A stretch of 64,000 bases of DNA from Metabacillus crassostreae (GCF_016908395.1 NZ_JAFBDU010000008.1:1-64000); one strand, 5' to 3'; numbered from the stretch's first letter, positions 21,905-31,230 are shown. Made by a program: numbers and translations. Notes: generated from the sequence alone by a model not told the origin.

Positions 21905-22217
21905 ATGAAAAACCCTCCCAAACCGTTTTTATTCCTATGGCTAATTTAGATATGGAGGGAATGAAGGTTACTAATAATTACTGGTAGATTTCCTTAGTAG
22001 AATATAAAGTATTATCCTTACCCTCTCATTTCGACAAAAAGTAACCGCCTTCATTGTTTCTTTCTTCTTTATTACATCTTTATTCTTCATATGATTACTA
22101 TATGTTGCTAAGCCTCAGTCGGTTAAGAACAATTTTCGCATAAAGCAGGTTTCAAAGTGGAACGATAAACTGAACTGGATTCTGATAACTCAGATACCAA
22201 AATAAGGAGGACACTAT
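21905..22217. other. Divergent spacer fadM / coat genes
   Basis: Holds the two divergent promoters by position. No riboswitch or repeat is evident, and I could not support a specific sigma-K or sigma-E promoter. AAGGAGG sits directly upstream of the coat gene start. Confidence 0.3.
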
Positions 22218-22499
22218 ATGCAACAACAAAATATGCAACAGCAATCAATGATGCAACAACCACCAAATGTGATTACATCAAAGGATCAGCTTTATTTAAC
22301 AGACATGTTATCATGGAATCTTTTGGCGATGAAAAAGGCACATTTTTTTGCTGGACAAGTTCAAAATCAAGAGTTAAAAAATCAACTCGAACAAGTAGGA
22401 CAAATGCATCACAATCATTATCAAAAAATTTTAGCTCACCTTCAAACACAACAACAACAACAACAACAGCCATCATCAGTAGGATCTCAACTTCAATAG
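22218..22499 (+). CDS. yusN: CotF-like spore coat protein (YusN type)
   Basis: 93 residues. The N-terminus is Gln/Met-rich (MQQQNMQQQSMMQQ), and the middle carries the CotF-type helix pair that begins TSKDQLYLTDMLSWNLLAMK. The C-terminus ends in a run of eight glutamines encoded by a CAA tandem tract, then PSSVGSQLQ. Proteins of this family are spore-coat components made in the mother cell. AAGGAGG precedes the start, and a second coat gene follows after 13 bp. The name is by synteny with yusN. Confidence 0.8.
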   Translation: MQQQNMQQQSMMQQPPNVITSKDQLYLTDMLSWNLLAMKKAHFFAGQVQNQELKNQLEQVGQMHHNHYQKILAHLQTQQQQQQQPSSVGSQLQ

Positions 22500-22512
22500 G
22501 AGTGTGACGAAT

Positions 22513-22860
22513 ATGAATAACGATCAAAACCAACAAAAAATCAGCAATGCAGAAACTCAAGTTCAGCAGGGACCAATAATGAATGATCGAGATTTTGTGA
22601 ACGATCTTTTATCAACTGAAAAATATATGACAGCTTCTTATTCAACTGCGTTAAATGAGGCGAGTCATCAGGCTCTTTATCAGGATATTTTAACGATCTT
22701 TAACGAAACACAGCAAAGCCAAAGGGATTTATACAACTTAATGTTTAAAAACGGTTGGTATTCTCTTGAAGCAGCAGATAATCAAAAGCTTCAACAAGCA
22801 TATCAGAAGCACTCTAATGAGATTCAACAACAATCTCCTTACGGAAATATGCAACAATAA
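22513..22860 (+). CDS. CotF-like spore coat protein
   Basis: 115 residues with the CotF-type domain (MNDRDFVNDLLSTEKYMTAS) flanked by Gln-rich ends. It is a paralogue of the preceding gene and in the same operon. The ATG at 22513 is chosen because AGGAG lies ten bases upstream; a GTG at 22504 would sit on the ribosome-binding site. It is followed by a bidirectional terminator shared with the converging yusU gene. Confidence 0.8.
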   Translation: MNNDQNQQKISNAETQVQQGPIMNDRDFVNDLLSTEKYMTASYSTALNEASHQALYQDILTIFNETQQSQRDLYNLMFKNGWYSLEAADNQKLQQAYQKHSNEIQQQSPYGNMQQ

Positions 22861-22895
22861 AGATTTAATAAGTGGAGCAATTTTTATGCAAAAAT

Positions 22896-22936
22896 AAAAG
22901 AGTAAAGCTCAGATCTATTTATGAGCTTTACTCTTT
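22896..22936. terminator. Bidirectional terminator between coat gene and yusU
   Basis: Long stem AAAGAGTAAAGCTCA / TGAGCTTTACTCTTT. Its right arm includes the last codons and the stop codon of yusU, so one structure ends both convergent transcripts. Confidence 0.85.
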
Positions 22937-23182
22937 ATTCTTGGCTTCACGATGCTCTTGATTTAAGTGCTTTATTTCATTTATTATATCTTTCAAATTA
23001 TCTTTTGCATCTGGATATGTAGCATTCCAGTGCTTTGCTAATGGTGGCATAGATTTAGATATATGTGTGTAAAGTGCCCACATTTTCACCTTTTCCTGTA
23101 ATTCATCTGTTGCTTCTCCTAAAAGAAGCTCTGTATATTTCTCAAGCAGACCTTCAAACTGTTGTATTAATTTAGTATCCAA
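22928..23182 (-). CDS. yusU: YusU family protein (DUF2573-type)
   Basis: 84 residues, helical, highly charged, without membrane segment. It belongs to the small YusU family of unknown function that neighbours yusV in B. subtilis. Here it is last in the siderophore uptake operon, 15 bp behind the FhuF-like gene, so a link with iron uptake is possible but only inferred. Its 3' end forms part of the terminator stem. Confidence 0.75.
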   Translation of the reverse strand: MDTKLIQQFEGLLEKYTELLLGEATDELQEKVKMWALYTHISKSMPPLAKHWNATYPDAKDNLKDIINEIKHLNQEHREAKNKE

Positions 23183-23197
23183 TTTCCCTGTACCTCC

Positions 23198-23956
23198 CTA
23201 GTTATTTGCTGGTTGCTTACATTCAATAGGACATGTTTTACACCGATCACTGTTCTTTGAAGTTAAGTAAAATAAACAACAAGTGGAGCGCTTTCGAATA
23301 TCATCCTTTTTGGGGTGATAAAATTTTGATAATGGATTTGTATCTTTACAGCCAAACAATTCGGCTGGTGCATTTTCTACGACAAATTGAAAATCCTCTT
23401 TTATTCTATCTAATTTTTCATCTTCATATTTGCCTTCTTCTATTATCGATTCATACATCCAAAATATATAAATAGCTGTATTTTCCCATAAAATATTTTT
23501 AGTGATTTTTGCTTCCTTAGAAATAGCAGAAACTATTTTTGCTATATTGTATGTAAAAAGTGATTCAATCACACCTGTTCTCCATTCATTTCTGCTTTTT
23601 CCTGGAGAGGTTACTTCCAAGTTATCAAAATAAAAGCTTGGAAGCCATATTGGATCTTTTTCATCTGTCTGTAACGATAGATTTGCTAGTGAACTATTTA
23701 TGCCTTTATTGTATACACTCATTGTATATAGTACGAGAGCTGCTAAAAAGGCATATCTTTTCATAATCATCGAGCCAATTACTTTATGATTCGATGTGTT
23801 TAACTTTAATTGAATTTCACTGCTTGCTAAAAGCTTCTGGACATGATCAGGCTTTAATAATGCTTGCCCTGTTATACTAGATTGTGGTGTAGCTTTCTCA
23901 CAGCTTAATCGATATTTTTTTAACATTTCCATCTCATCAGTTGTTAACCTAGCCAT
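23198..23956 (-). CDS. FhuF-like ferric siderophore reductase
   Basis: 252 residues. The C-terminal motif [18 protein letters not shown] has the Cys-Cys-x10-Cys-x2-Cys spacing that binds a [2Fe-2S] cluster in FhuF-type siderophore-iron reductases. These cytosolic proteins release iron from imported ferric siderophores by reduction. It overlaps the ATPase gene by 8 bp, so it is translationally coupled to the transporter. The rest of the sequence is poorly conserved, as usual for the family. The siderophore cannot be named from it. Confidence 0.82.
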   Translation of the reverse strand: MARLTTDEMEMLKKYRLSCEKATPQSSITGQALLKPDHVQKLLASSEIQLKLNTSNHKVIGSMIMKRYAFLAALVLYTMSVYNKGINSSLANLSLQTDEKDPIWLPSFYFDNLEVTSPGKSRNEWRTGVIESLFTYNIAKIVSAISKEAKITKNILWENTAIYIFWMYESIIEEGKYEDEKLDRIKEDFQFVVENAPAELFGCKDTNPLSKFYHPKKDDIRKRSTCCLFYLTSKNSDRCKTCPIECKQPANN

Positions 23957-24764
23957 GTGTTACTGCCTCTTTTACAATACATCTGCCACGTCCATGTGGT
24001 ATACAAAGTGGTGTCCCAAAAAGTGGATCAACAGTTATCTCACAGCTCATTTGAAACACATGTTGAACTAAACTACAACTAATAACTTCTTCAGGTCTGC
24101 CTTGTGCAAATATTTTTTGGTCTTTTAACGCAATCAAGTTATGTGCATACCGACAAGCAAGATTTAGATCGTGCAAAACCATGACAATTGTTCGATTTTC
24201 CCGTTCATTTAAATCAAAAAGTAAATCTAAAATTTCAATTTGATGTGTCATATCTAAAAAAGTTGTTGGTTCATCTAGTAAAATGATATCTGTTTCTTGC
24301 GCTAAAGTCATCGCAATCCAAGCTCGTTGTCTTTGTCCACCTGAAAGTGAATCAACAGGACGCTCAGCTAAATCTACCATACTAGTGGCCTCTAATGCAT
24401 GTTGTACAGCTTCTTCATCTTCTTTAGACCATTGTTTAAGCCAATTTTGATAAGGATATCTTCCTTGCTTCACAAGCTGAAGAACAGTTAACCCCTCAGG
24501 TGCAACTGGACCTTGTGGTAAAATGGCAAGCTGCTTGGCAACTTCCTTTGTAGGTAGCTTTGCGATCGATTGACCTTCTAATAAAATATGGCCAACCTTT
24601 GGCTTTAGTAGTCTTGCTAATGAACGTAATAATGTAGATTTTCCACAGCCATTACTTCCAATGAAAACAGTAATTTCTCCTTTAGGAATTTTCACATCTA
24701 ATTCATTAATAATAATCGTTTCTCCATAAGAAAGAGTGAGCGCATTTGTTTCAATCGCTTCCAC
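23949..24764 (-). CDS. yusV: Siderophore ABC transporter ATPase, YusV-like
   Basis: 271 residues, FecE/FhuC-type ATPase. Walker A is [10 protein letters not shown], the signature [10 protein letters not shown], and Walker [14 protein letters not shown]. In B. subtilis YusV is a lone ATPase next to yusU serving several siderophore permeases. Here it stands in an operon behind two permease genes, so it is probably dedicated to them or at least co-regulated. The order yusV, then yusU downstream, supports orthology. Confidence 0.88.
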   Translation of the reverse strand: MEAIETNALTLSYGETIIINELDVKIPKGEITVFIGSNGCGKSTLLRSLARLLKPKVGHILLEGQSIAKLPTKEVAKQLAILPQGPVAPEGLTVLQLVKQGRYPYQNWLKQWSKEDEEAVQHALEATSMVDLAERPVDSLSGGQRQRAWIAMTLAQETDIILLDEPTTFLDMTHQIEILDLLFDLNERENRTIVMVLHDLNLACRYAHNLIALKDQKIFAQGRPEEVISCSLVQHVFQMSCEITVDPLFGTPLCIPHGRGRCIVKEAVTHG

Positions 24765-24797
24765 TATGAATCGCTCCTTTGTTAATTTAGCTTTATC

Positions 24798-25856
24798 TTA
24801 AGAGTTCCTTGTTTTATATAGAAGATAAATAAAATATGGTGCACCTATCGCAGCAGTAAAAACACCTGCTGGTACTTCTAAAGGAGAAAACAAAGTTCTT
24901 CCTAGCAAATCTGCAAACATAACTAATATTGCTCCTATTAATGCAGATATTGGTAACAATGCCCCAAACGAAGAACCTACTAATCTTCTTCCTATATGTG
25001 GTGCCATCAAGCCTACAAATCCAATTACACCAGCAAATGCAACAGCACTACCTGTTAAAGCTGTACTTAATAGTAATAGTAGCAATCGATTTTTTTGTAC
25101 GGCACTTCCAACTCCTGTTGCAAGTTCATCTCCAAGCTCTTGAATATTAACATTTCGAACAGAAATTATACTAATACTAAACAAGATCACGACAACAGGA
25201 AGTAAAATACGAACTTGTTCCCATGTTGCACCATACACTGTACCTGTTATCCAAACATTCGCCTGTGCTGCTTGATAAATTGGTCCTTTTACCATAAATA
25301 AGGTTGTTAATGATTGTGTAAGCATTGCTAATCCGATACCAATTAAAACTAGTCGTATCGATGAGGAACCATTATTTTTCCATGAAAGAAAATAAACAAG
25401 TAACCCTATAATGGTCGCTCCTACAAATGCAGCAACAGGCATCCACTTTATGCTTATGATTAATGAATTATTTTTATCGCTAAATAGCATAAGAAACAAA
25501 ACAACTGCAACAGATGCTCCCCCAGTTATACCAATAATATCAGGTGAAGCTAAAGGATTTCGAATCAATCCCTGTAAAATGGCTCCTGCCACTGCAATGC
25601 TAACTCCTACTAATAATGCAATAATGATTCTTGGTAGACGGAAGGAGAAAATAAATAGGTTATCCATGTCAGTTCCATAACCAAGGAATGTTTTAAATAC
25701 ATTCAATGGACTTATCATTACTTCCCCAATTCCTGTACTAATTAGAAAGATCACCGCAACGATTGATAATAAAATCATTGATATGAAAAATGCCTTTTTA
25801 TCAATCAGAAAGGAAAGCTTGTCTTTACCTATTCTTAACGTATAATATTTTTTCAT
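24798..25856 (-). CDS. Siderophore ABC transporter permease (FecCD family)
   Basis: 352 residues with about ten membrane segments. The first 20 residues are charged and cytoplasmic. FecCD motifs visible are AGAILQGLIRNPLASPDIIGI and GVIGFVGLMAPHIGRRLVG. It forms a heterodimer with the preceding permease; the start codon shares one base with that gene's stop. The pair resembles the YfiZ-YfhA hydroxamate/citrate-siderophore permeases that use YusV in B. subtilis. That substrate is an inference. Confidence 0.88.
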   Translation of the reverse strand: MKKYYTLRIGKDKLSFLIDKKAFFISMILLSIVAVIFLISTGIGEVMISPLNVFKTFLGYGTDMDNLFIFSFRLPRIIIALLVGVSIAVAGAILQGLIRNPLASPDIIGITGGASVAVVLFLMLFSDKNNSLIISIKWMPVAAFVGATIIGLLVYFLSWKNNGSSSIRLVLIGIGLAMLTQSLTTLFMVKGPIYQAAQANVWITGTVYGATWEQVRILLPVVVILFSISIISVRNVNIQELGDELATGVGSAVQKNRLLLLLLSTALTGSAVAFAGVIGFVGLMAPHIGRRLVGSSFGALLPISALIGAILVMFADLLGRTLFSPLEVPAGVFTAAIGAPYFIYLLYKTRNS

Positions 25857-26857
25857 TAGTTACCAAACCCCCTTCTAGCAATGTAAACAAAAAAGGGAGT
25901 TCCTATGATAGCAGTCATAACCCCAACTGGTACCTCTTCAGGCATAACAACCAATCTTGCTAAAATATCGGCAAACACAAGAAGTGAGCCTCCTAAAACA
26001 ATGCAGTAAGGCAGAATCCACCGATAATCATTTCCTACTAAAAACCTGGAGAAGTGCGGAATCACAATACCAATAAAGGCGATCGGACCAGCCACAGCAA
26101 CTGCTCCCCCACCTAATATAATCACGATTAAAGCACCTGTTATTTTTAATAAGCCAGTACGCTGCCCTAATCCTTTGGCAACATCTTCACCCATCGTCAG
26201 GACATTTATCTTCTGAGCAAAAATAAGACTAATCAATAAAGCTGGTAAGATATAAGGTAATACGGTATAAAGACTTTCCATTTTCCTGCCTTGAATAGAT
26301 CCTGCTAACCAAAATAATACTTGATCTAATGCCGCCTCATTCACAACTAGTAAACCCTGTGTTAAAGATGAGAATAAAGCCGCCATCGCAGCTCCTGCTA
26401 ATGTTAGCTTCATTGGAGTTAAACCTTCTCTTCCTAAAGAACCAACAAAATAGACTAAAAAGGCTGTAAAAGCTGCACCTGCAAAAGCGAGCCATGTATA
26501 TGTTTGATATGAATTTACATAAAAAACAGATACAGCAACAACCACGAAAAATCCTGCACCTGCATTTATCCCAAATATACTTGGTGATGCGAGTGGATTT
26601 TTTGTTAAAGCTTGCATAATTGCCCCTGCAATAGCCAAACTTGCTCCTACTACTGCAGCAATCAATGCTCGTGGTAACCTTACATTATAAACAATGATAT
26701 GCTCATTCGATCCATTAAAATTAGTAAACGCTTTAACAACCGTGACTATGTTTGTTTCAGCATAACCATAAATAAGACTTGCGCACATTAATAATAAAAG
26801 TAGTATGATTCCTAAAATCAGACCGAACATTTTTCGAAAAGTTGTATTAAATAACAT
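25856..26857 (-). CDS. Siderophore ABC transporter permease (FecCD family)
   Basis: 333 residues, around nine membrane segments, with AIMQALTKNPLASPSIFGIN and GPIAFIGIVIPHFSRFLVG as the family motifs. The ATG at 26857 is favoured because GAGGAG lies seven bases before it; the frame is open to 26872. First gene of the minus-strand uptake operon and divergent from the binding-protein gene, with two Fur-type sites between. Confidence 0.88.
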   Translation of the reverse strand: MLFNTTFRKMFGLILGIILLLLLMCASLIYGYAETNIVTVVKAFTNFNGSNEHIIVYNVRLPRALIAAVVGASLAIAGAIMQALTKNPLASPSIFGINAGAGFFVVVAVSVFYVNSYQTYTWLAFAGAAFTAFLVYFVGSLGREGLTPMKLTLAGAAMAALFSSLTQGLLVVNEAALDQVLFWLAGSIQGRKMESLYTVLPYILPALLISLIFAQKINVLTMGEDVAKGLGQRTGLLKITGALIVIILGGGAVAVAGPIAFIGIVIPHFSRFLVGNDYRWILPYCIVLGGSLLVFADILARLVVMPEEVPVGVMTAIIGTPFFVYIARRGFGN

Positions 26858-26921
26858 ATTGCTTCTCCTCATATATCTGCATCAACTTATTTCTTCGTTC
26901 ATTCTATCAAATTATCATGAA

Positions 26922-26940
26922 ATTGAAAATCGTTTTCAAT
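26922..26940. promoter_or_regulatory. Fur box 1 (permease operon side)
   Basis: ATTGAAAATCGTTTTCAAT is a near-perfect inverted repeat that fits the 7-1-7 Fur pattern (TGAAAAT-C-GTTTTCA against TGATAAT-N-ATTATCA). It lies about 65 bases upstream of the permease start. It would repress the uptake operon when iron is sufficient. Confidence 0.75.
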
Positions 26941-26946
26941 TAAATA

Positions 26947-26975
26947 TTGACAACAAGTTTGATAACGATTATCAT
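26947..26975 (+). promoter_or_regulatory. Promoter of the siderophore-binding lipoprotein gene
   Basis: TTGACA and TATCAT separated by 17 bases, close to the sigma-A consensus. The -10 overlaps the second Fur box, so Fur binding would block RNA polymerase. Confidence 0.75.
26960..26974. promoter_or_regulatory. Fur box 2 (binding-protein side)
   Basis: TGATAACGATTATCA matches the Fur 7-1-7 consensus at 14 of 15 positions, counting the central base as free. It overlaps the -10 of the plus-strand promoter. Confidence 0.85.
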
Positions 26976-27023
26976 TTAGCTTAGAAATGAAAACGTTTAT
27001 CACACTATCTTGGGGGTAAGAAC

Positions 27024-28022
27024 ATGATGACTACAAATAAAAAGTCATGGTTAACATTATTTTTAATGAGTATTACAATGCTAGTACTTGCAGCTTGTGG
27101 AAGCAACACTAAAGAAAGTACAAAAGATGCAACAGATGGTACAAATGAAGCTCCAGCTGAAGCATACACAATTGAGCATGCAATGGGTTCAACAGAAATT
27201 AAAGGAACTCCTGAAAAAGTGGTTATTTTAACAAACGAAGGAACAGAAGCACTATTATCAATGGGAGTAACTCCTGTTGGTGCTGTTCAATCTTGGTCTG
27301 GAGATCCTTGGTATGAGCATATTACAGAAGATATGAAGGATGTTCAAGTTGTTGGAACAGAAAGCGATGTAAATATCGAGGCCATTGCTAAGCTACAACC
27401 AGATCTTATTATTGGTAACAAGCTACGACAAGAAAAAGTATATGAGCAGCTAAGTAAAATTGCACCAACTGTTTTTTCTGAAACGTTAAAAGGTGAATGG
27501 CAAGAAAACTATAAAATATATGCAGAAGCATTAAACCGTAAAGACGAAGGTAATAAAGTTATTGATGATTTTGAGAAACGTATTACTGAAATAAAAGAAG
27601 CAGCTGGTGATAAAGTAAATCAAGATGTACAGGTTGTGCGTTTTATGGCTGGTACAACTAGAATCTATTATAAAGATTCCTTCTCAGGTGTCATTCTTGA
27701 AAAATTAGGCTTTAGCCGTCCAAGCTCGTTAGAGGAGTTATTCTCTGATGATCCAGAAAATTTATTTGCTCGAGAAGTTGGAAAAGAGGTTATCCCTCAA
27801 ATGGATGGAGATCTTTTGTTCTACTTCACATATACAACTCCTGAAGATCAAGAAGCAACTAAAACTGAAGAAGAATGGACAAAAGATCCTCTTTGGCAAA
27901 ATCTTGAGGTTGTAAAAGCAGGAAAAGCTTATAAAGTAGATGATTCTATTTGGAACACCGCTGGCGGAGTTATCGCAGCTAATCTTCTTTTAGATGATAT
28001 TGAGACAAAGCTATCTGAATAA
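27024..28022 (+). CDS. Iron-siderophore substrate-binding lipoprotein (YfiY-like)
   Basis: 332 residues of the class III (FhuD/BtuF-type) binding proteins. The N-terminal signal ends in the lipobox LVLAAC, followed by a low-complexity acidic linker. The domain begins near VVILTNEGTEALLSMGVTPVG. It captures ferric siderophore outside the membrane for the FecCD permeases encoded divergently. The overall set resembles the YfiY-YfiZ-YfhA-YusV schizokinen/arthrobactin system, but the ligand is not determinable here. A terminator follows. Confidence 0.88.
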   Translation: MMTTNKKSWLTLFLMSITMLVLAACGSNTKESTKDATDGTNEAPAEAYTIEHAMGSTEIKGTPEKVVILTNEGTEALLSMGVTPVGAVQSWSGDPWYEHITEDMKDVQVVGTESDVNIEAIAKLQPDLIIGNKLRQEKVYEQLSKIAPTVFSETLKGEWQENYKIYAEALNRKDEGNKVIDDFEKRITEIKEAAGDKVNQDVQVVRFMAGTTRIYYKDSFSGVILEKLGFSRPSSLEELFSDDPENLFAREVGKEVIPQMDGDLLFYFTYTTPEDQEATKTEEEWTKDPLWQNLEVVKAGKAYKVDDSIWNTAGGVIAANLLLDDIETKLSE

Positions 28023-28026
28023 TTAA

Positions 28027-28060
28027 TGGAAAACTCGGCTTCTTGCCGGGTTTTTTTCTT
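28027..28060 (+). terminator. Terminator after binding-protein gene
   Basis: Hairpin AACTCGGC / GCCGGGTT followed by a T run, a few bases after the stop codon. Confidence 0.85.
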
Positions 28061-28200
28061 TGCTTAAGTTTTTTCTTTTTCATTAAGGGAAAAATAAGTA
28101 ACGACTCAAATGAATTGCATTTTTTGCAAATTTAAGCCTGTGCTTAGTGAACAAAAAGCTAACACTAACTTATATAAAATTGTTTAGGAGTTGAGTTTTT

Positions 28201-28926
28201 TTGATACAAGCAGCACTATGGGGAGCTTTTGCTGGTTCATCTATCTTAATAGGAGCTCTTCTTGGATTGTATACAACTTTACCTAAAAAGGTTACTGGAC
28301 TTATTATGTCTTTTGGTACAGGTGTGTTGCTTGGAGCAGCTTCTTTTGAATTATTAACAGAGGCCGTTGATCAAGGTGGCCTCACCGCTACATCAATTGG
28401 TTTTTTATCAGGTGCATTACTATTCACGATATCTGAGGTATTCATTTCATATAAAGGTGGTAAAAATCGAAAAAGATCTAAAAAAAGTAATGAAAGTTCG
28501 TCAGGTCTCTCCATTTTTATTGGTACGATCATTGATGCAATTCCGGAATCCATCATCATTGGTGTTAGCTTACTTAACAAAGGATCTGTTAGTTATTTAA
28601 TGGTGGTCGCCGTATTTATTAGTAACTTTCCTGAAGGTCTATCAAGTACGGTGGGATTAAAAAAAGATGGATATAGCAAAAGAACAATCTTAATCATGTG
28701 GATAATTGTTGTTTTACTCGCTTCTGTAAGTTCATTATTAGGATTTACTTTCTTACAAAATACTTCTGTTGCAATTATCTCCTTTATTTCAGCATTTGCT
28801 GCCGGAGGAATCATTTCAATGGTTGCATCCACAATGATGCCTGAAGCGTTTGAAGAAGGTGGAGCCATTGTTGGTTTTATTGCATCTCTTGGATTGTTAA
28901 GTTCTTTATTTTTAGCTCATTTGTAA
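28201..28926 (+). CDS. ZIP-family metal transporter-like membrane protein
   Basis: 241 residues with about eight membrane segments and a hydrophilic Lys/Ser loop (residues 83-100). The ZIP signature helices appear as DAIPESIIIGVSLL and ISNFPEGLSSTVGLKKDG. The metal-site histidine of the usual HNxPEG motif is Asp in the first and Ser in the second, so substrate or direction may differ from standard zinc importers. TTG start with AGGAG ten bases upstream. No regulator or Zur site was seen, and a MITE-like element follows. Confidence 0.8.
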   Translation: MIQAALWGAFAGSSILIGALLGLYTTLPKKVTGLIMSFGTGVLLGAASFELLTEAVDQGGLTATSIGFLSGALLFTISEVFISYKGGKNRKRSKKSNESSSGLSIFIGTIIDAIPESIIIGVSLLNKGSVSYLMVVAVFISNFPEGLSSTVGLKKDGYSKRTILIMWIIVVLLASVSSLLGFTFLQNTSVAIISFISAFAAGGIISMVASTMMPEAFEEGGAIVGFIASLGLLSSLFLAHL

Positions 28927-28952
28927 AAATGACCATTCAATTCGATCTAAAA

Positions 28953-29117
28953 AGGCTCTTTTCGCAAATTTTGTTGCTTATAAATACCGGAAGAAATCAG
29001 CATTGTATTAAGTATAGTGGCACCTTTTTTTCATAAAATAGTAGCGTTTATGCGAAAATACACTGTTTATACTGCAAATTTTGGTTACATAGCAACAATC
29101 TTTTTAGAAAAGAGCCT
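28953..29117. mobile_element. MITE-like element, copy 2
   Basis: About 165 bp with inverted ends AGGCTCTTTTCGCAAATTTT on the left and AGAAAAGAGCCT on the right, extending inward over the pair TTGTTGCT / AGCAACAA. It is the best-preserved copy. It begins 27 bp after the ZIP gene stop and ends just before the ktrB terminator, so it sits in a convergent gap like the element A copies. Confidence 0.75.
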
Positions 29118-29123
29118 CTATAA

Positions 29124-29160
29124 AAGCCGGCTACAAGTTATTCACCTGTTTAGCCGGCCT
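29124..29160 (-). terminator. ktrAB terminator
   Basis: Hairpin GCCGGCTA / TAGCCGGC with T-rich tail on the minus strand, about 20 bases after the ktrB stop. Confidence 0.85.
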
Positions 29161-29180
29161 ATATGAAAGCTTTTCCTAAC

Positions 29181-30506
29181 TTAACCAGTTAAAATATCCT
29201 CCTGTGGATATCGAATTTTTTCTTTAGATGGTTTAGCTAAAGAAAACATTAATGTTAAAGGACCTAATTTGCCTACAAACATAATAAAAATTAATAATTG
29301 TTTTCCTATAGTTGTTAAATCACCTGTTATACCGGTTGAAAGTCCAACAGTACCAAATGCAGATACAACTTCAAACATAATATCAAGAAATGACGCTTGT
29401 TTTTCCGTCACATTTAGTAAAAGAATGGAGATAATCACAAACACAACACTAATCATTGAGATGGCTAGTGCTTTGACAATTGTTGTGTAATGAATGGTTC
29501 GACGAGATACCACAACCTCGCTCTTTCCTTTTAAAAAGGTTATTGTGGCCAAACCAATAACTATCGCAGTTGTCAGTTTAATACCGCCACCTGTTGATCC
29601 ACTACCAGCTCCTATAAACATTAATATTACGATAAAAAAGATGCTTGTTTCATCTAAGCTACCTATATCAATCGTATTAAAGCCAGCAGTTCTTGGTGAG
29701 ACTGCTTGAAAATAAGAAGCCCAAAGCTTGTCACCAAGAGGTAAACTTCCTAATGTATTCGGGTTACTATATTCAACAACAAAGATAAAGAACATAGCTA
29801 CCACGTTAATGACCAAGGTTCCAACTAGCATCAACTTTGTATGCAAAGATAACCTACGAAAGCTTCTTTTATGCCATATATCAACAAGGACAGTAAACCC
29901 AATTCCACCAATAATAAATAATGAAGACATCACAATATTGATTAGCGGATCTCCTACATAACGAATCAAATTATCTGGCCAAAGGGCAATTCCGGCATTA
30001 TTGAAAGCTGAGATTGCATGAAAAAAGCTGTAGAATAAGCCTTGAGACCATCCAAATTCAGGGACCCATCGTATAGCTAAAAAGATCATTGCTAACGTTT
30101 CGATCGTTATTGAAAATATAAATAAGTACTTTACAAGCTTGATTATTCCACCTAAAGAGGTTTGATTTAAGGCATGTTGAATTAAAATTCGTTCTTTCAG
30201 TCCAATTTTCTTTCCTAAAACAAGGAAAATTAATACGGCAAATGACATAATTCCTAAGCCACCGACTTGAATTAAAATAGCAATAATGAGTTGTCCATAA
30301 ACAGTAAATGTTGTTCCAGGATCAACTGTTGCTAAGCCAGTAACTGTCATTGCAGAGGTTGCAATAAATAAAGCATCAACCCATTTGATTGGTACAGTTG
30401 TCGCAAAAGGTAATTTTAGTAAACCTGTACCTATTGTTATAGAAACAACGAACACTAAAACAAGCAGCTGAGATGGAGTTAGATTAATAAATCTTTTAGA
30501 TTTCAT
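29181..30506 (-). CDS. ktrB: Potassium channel-like transporter subunit KtrB
   Basis: 441 residues, Trk/Ktr/HKT superfamily. Four pore-loop regions with the selectivity-filter glycines are visible: TVTGLATVD, FNNAGIALW, RTAGFNTIDIG and FGTVGLSTG. It forms the membrane dimer that conducts K+ (with Na+ dependence) when gated by the KtrA ring. It lies three bases behind ktrA, so the pair is one operon. Ktr systems help cells respond to osmotic upshift. Confidence 0.94.
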   Translation of the reverse strand: MKSKRFINLTPSQLLVLVFVVSITIGTGLLKLPFATTVPIKWVDALFIATSAMTVTGLATVDPGTTFTVYGQLIIAILIQVGGLGIMSFAVLIFLVLGKKIGLKERILIQHALNQTSLGGIIKLVKYLFIFSITIETLAMIFLAIRWVPEFGWSQGLFYSFFHAISAFNNAGIALWPDNLIRYVGDPLINIVMSSLFIIGGIGFTVLVDIWHKRSFRRLSLHTKLMLVGTLVINVVAMFFIFVVEYSNPNTLGSLPLGDKLWASYFQAVSPRTAGFNTIDIGSLDETSIFFIVILMFIGAGSGSTGGGIKLTTAIVIGLATITFLKGKSEVVVSRRTIHYTTIVKALAISMISVVFVIISILLLNVTEKQASFLDIMFEVVSAFGTVGLSTGITGDLTTIGKQLLIFIMFVGKLGPLTLMFSLAKPSKEKIRYPQEDILTG

Positions 30507-30509
30507 ATC

Positions 30510-31190
30510 CTACATTCCATTTTCTTCAAACCGTATAATATCTTTGTTTTTCCCAATAATTAATAAAACATCACCGATGCTGATTTTTTCATCAGCACCT
30601 GGAGAAACACTTATTTCTTCACCACGCTGTATTCCAACAATATTACAGCCATATCGTGATCTAATATCTAAATCAAATAATGATTTATTGTTTAATTTCT
30701 TCGTTGCAACAACCTCTACCATGCTATATTCCTTCGAGAGTTCAATATAATCGATCATCTTCTCAGATATGATGTGATGAGCAATTCTTTTTGCCATATC
30801 CCGTTCCGGATGTATTACTCGATTAACCCCAATCTTCTCCAGAACTTTTTGGTGATAATCATTTTGTGCTTTTGCCCAAACTTGTGGTACACCTAGTTCT
30901 ATTAGTAATAAAGAAGTTAAGATACTAGCTTCAATATTATCACCAAAAGAGACGAATGCATGATCAACATTTCTGACTCCTAGCTGTTTTAATATTGTCT
31001 CATCAAGAGCATTAGCTTTTACAGCATGTGTAGCATATGCCGCAAATTGCTGGATTTTCTCCTCACTCACATCAATAGCTAGCACTTCTATCCCCAACTC
31101 ATAAAACTCTTTTACTAAACTTCCACCAAAACGGCCTAAGCCAAATACAGCAAATTGCTTTTTCACGCTATTTTCCTTCTTTCCATTCAT
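30510..31190 (-). CDS. ktrA: Potassium uptake regulatory subunit KtrA
   Basis: 226 residues, RCK-type. The N-terminal Rossmann domain has FAVFGLGRFGGSLVKE for nucleotide binding (ATP/ADP gating), and the last 80 residues form the RCK_C domain, the known c-di-AMP binding site in KtrA/KtrC. It is in an operon with ktrB. The leader has a c-di-AMP riboswitch, which in B. subtilis marks ktrAB rather than the ktrC and ktrD genes. Confidence 0.93.
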   Translation of the reverse strand: MNGKKENSVKKQFAVFGLGRFGGSLVKEFYELGIEVLAIDVSEEKIQQFAAYATHAVKANALDETILKQLGVRNVDHAFVSFGDNIEASILTSLLLIELGVPQVWAKAQNDYHQKVLEKIGVNRVIHPERDMAKRIAHHIISEKMIDYIELSKEYSMVEVVATKKLNNKSLFDLDIRSRYGCNIVGIQRGEEISVSPGADEKISIGDVLLIIGKNKDIIRFEENGM

Positions 31191-31230
31191 AAACTGAACG
31201 TTTTCGTAGTAATATCAACTTTTTGATAAC

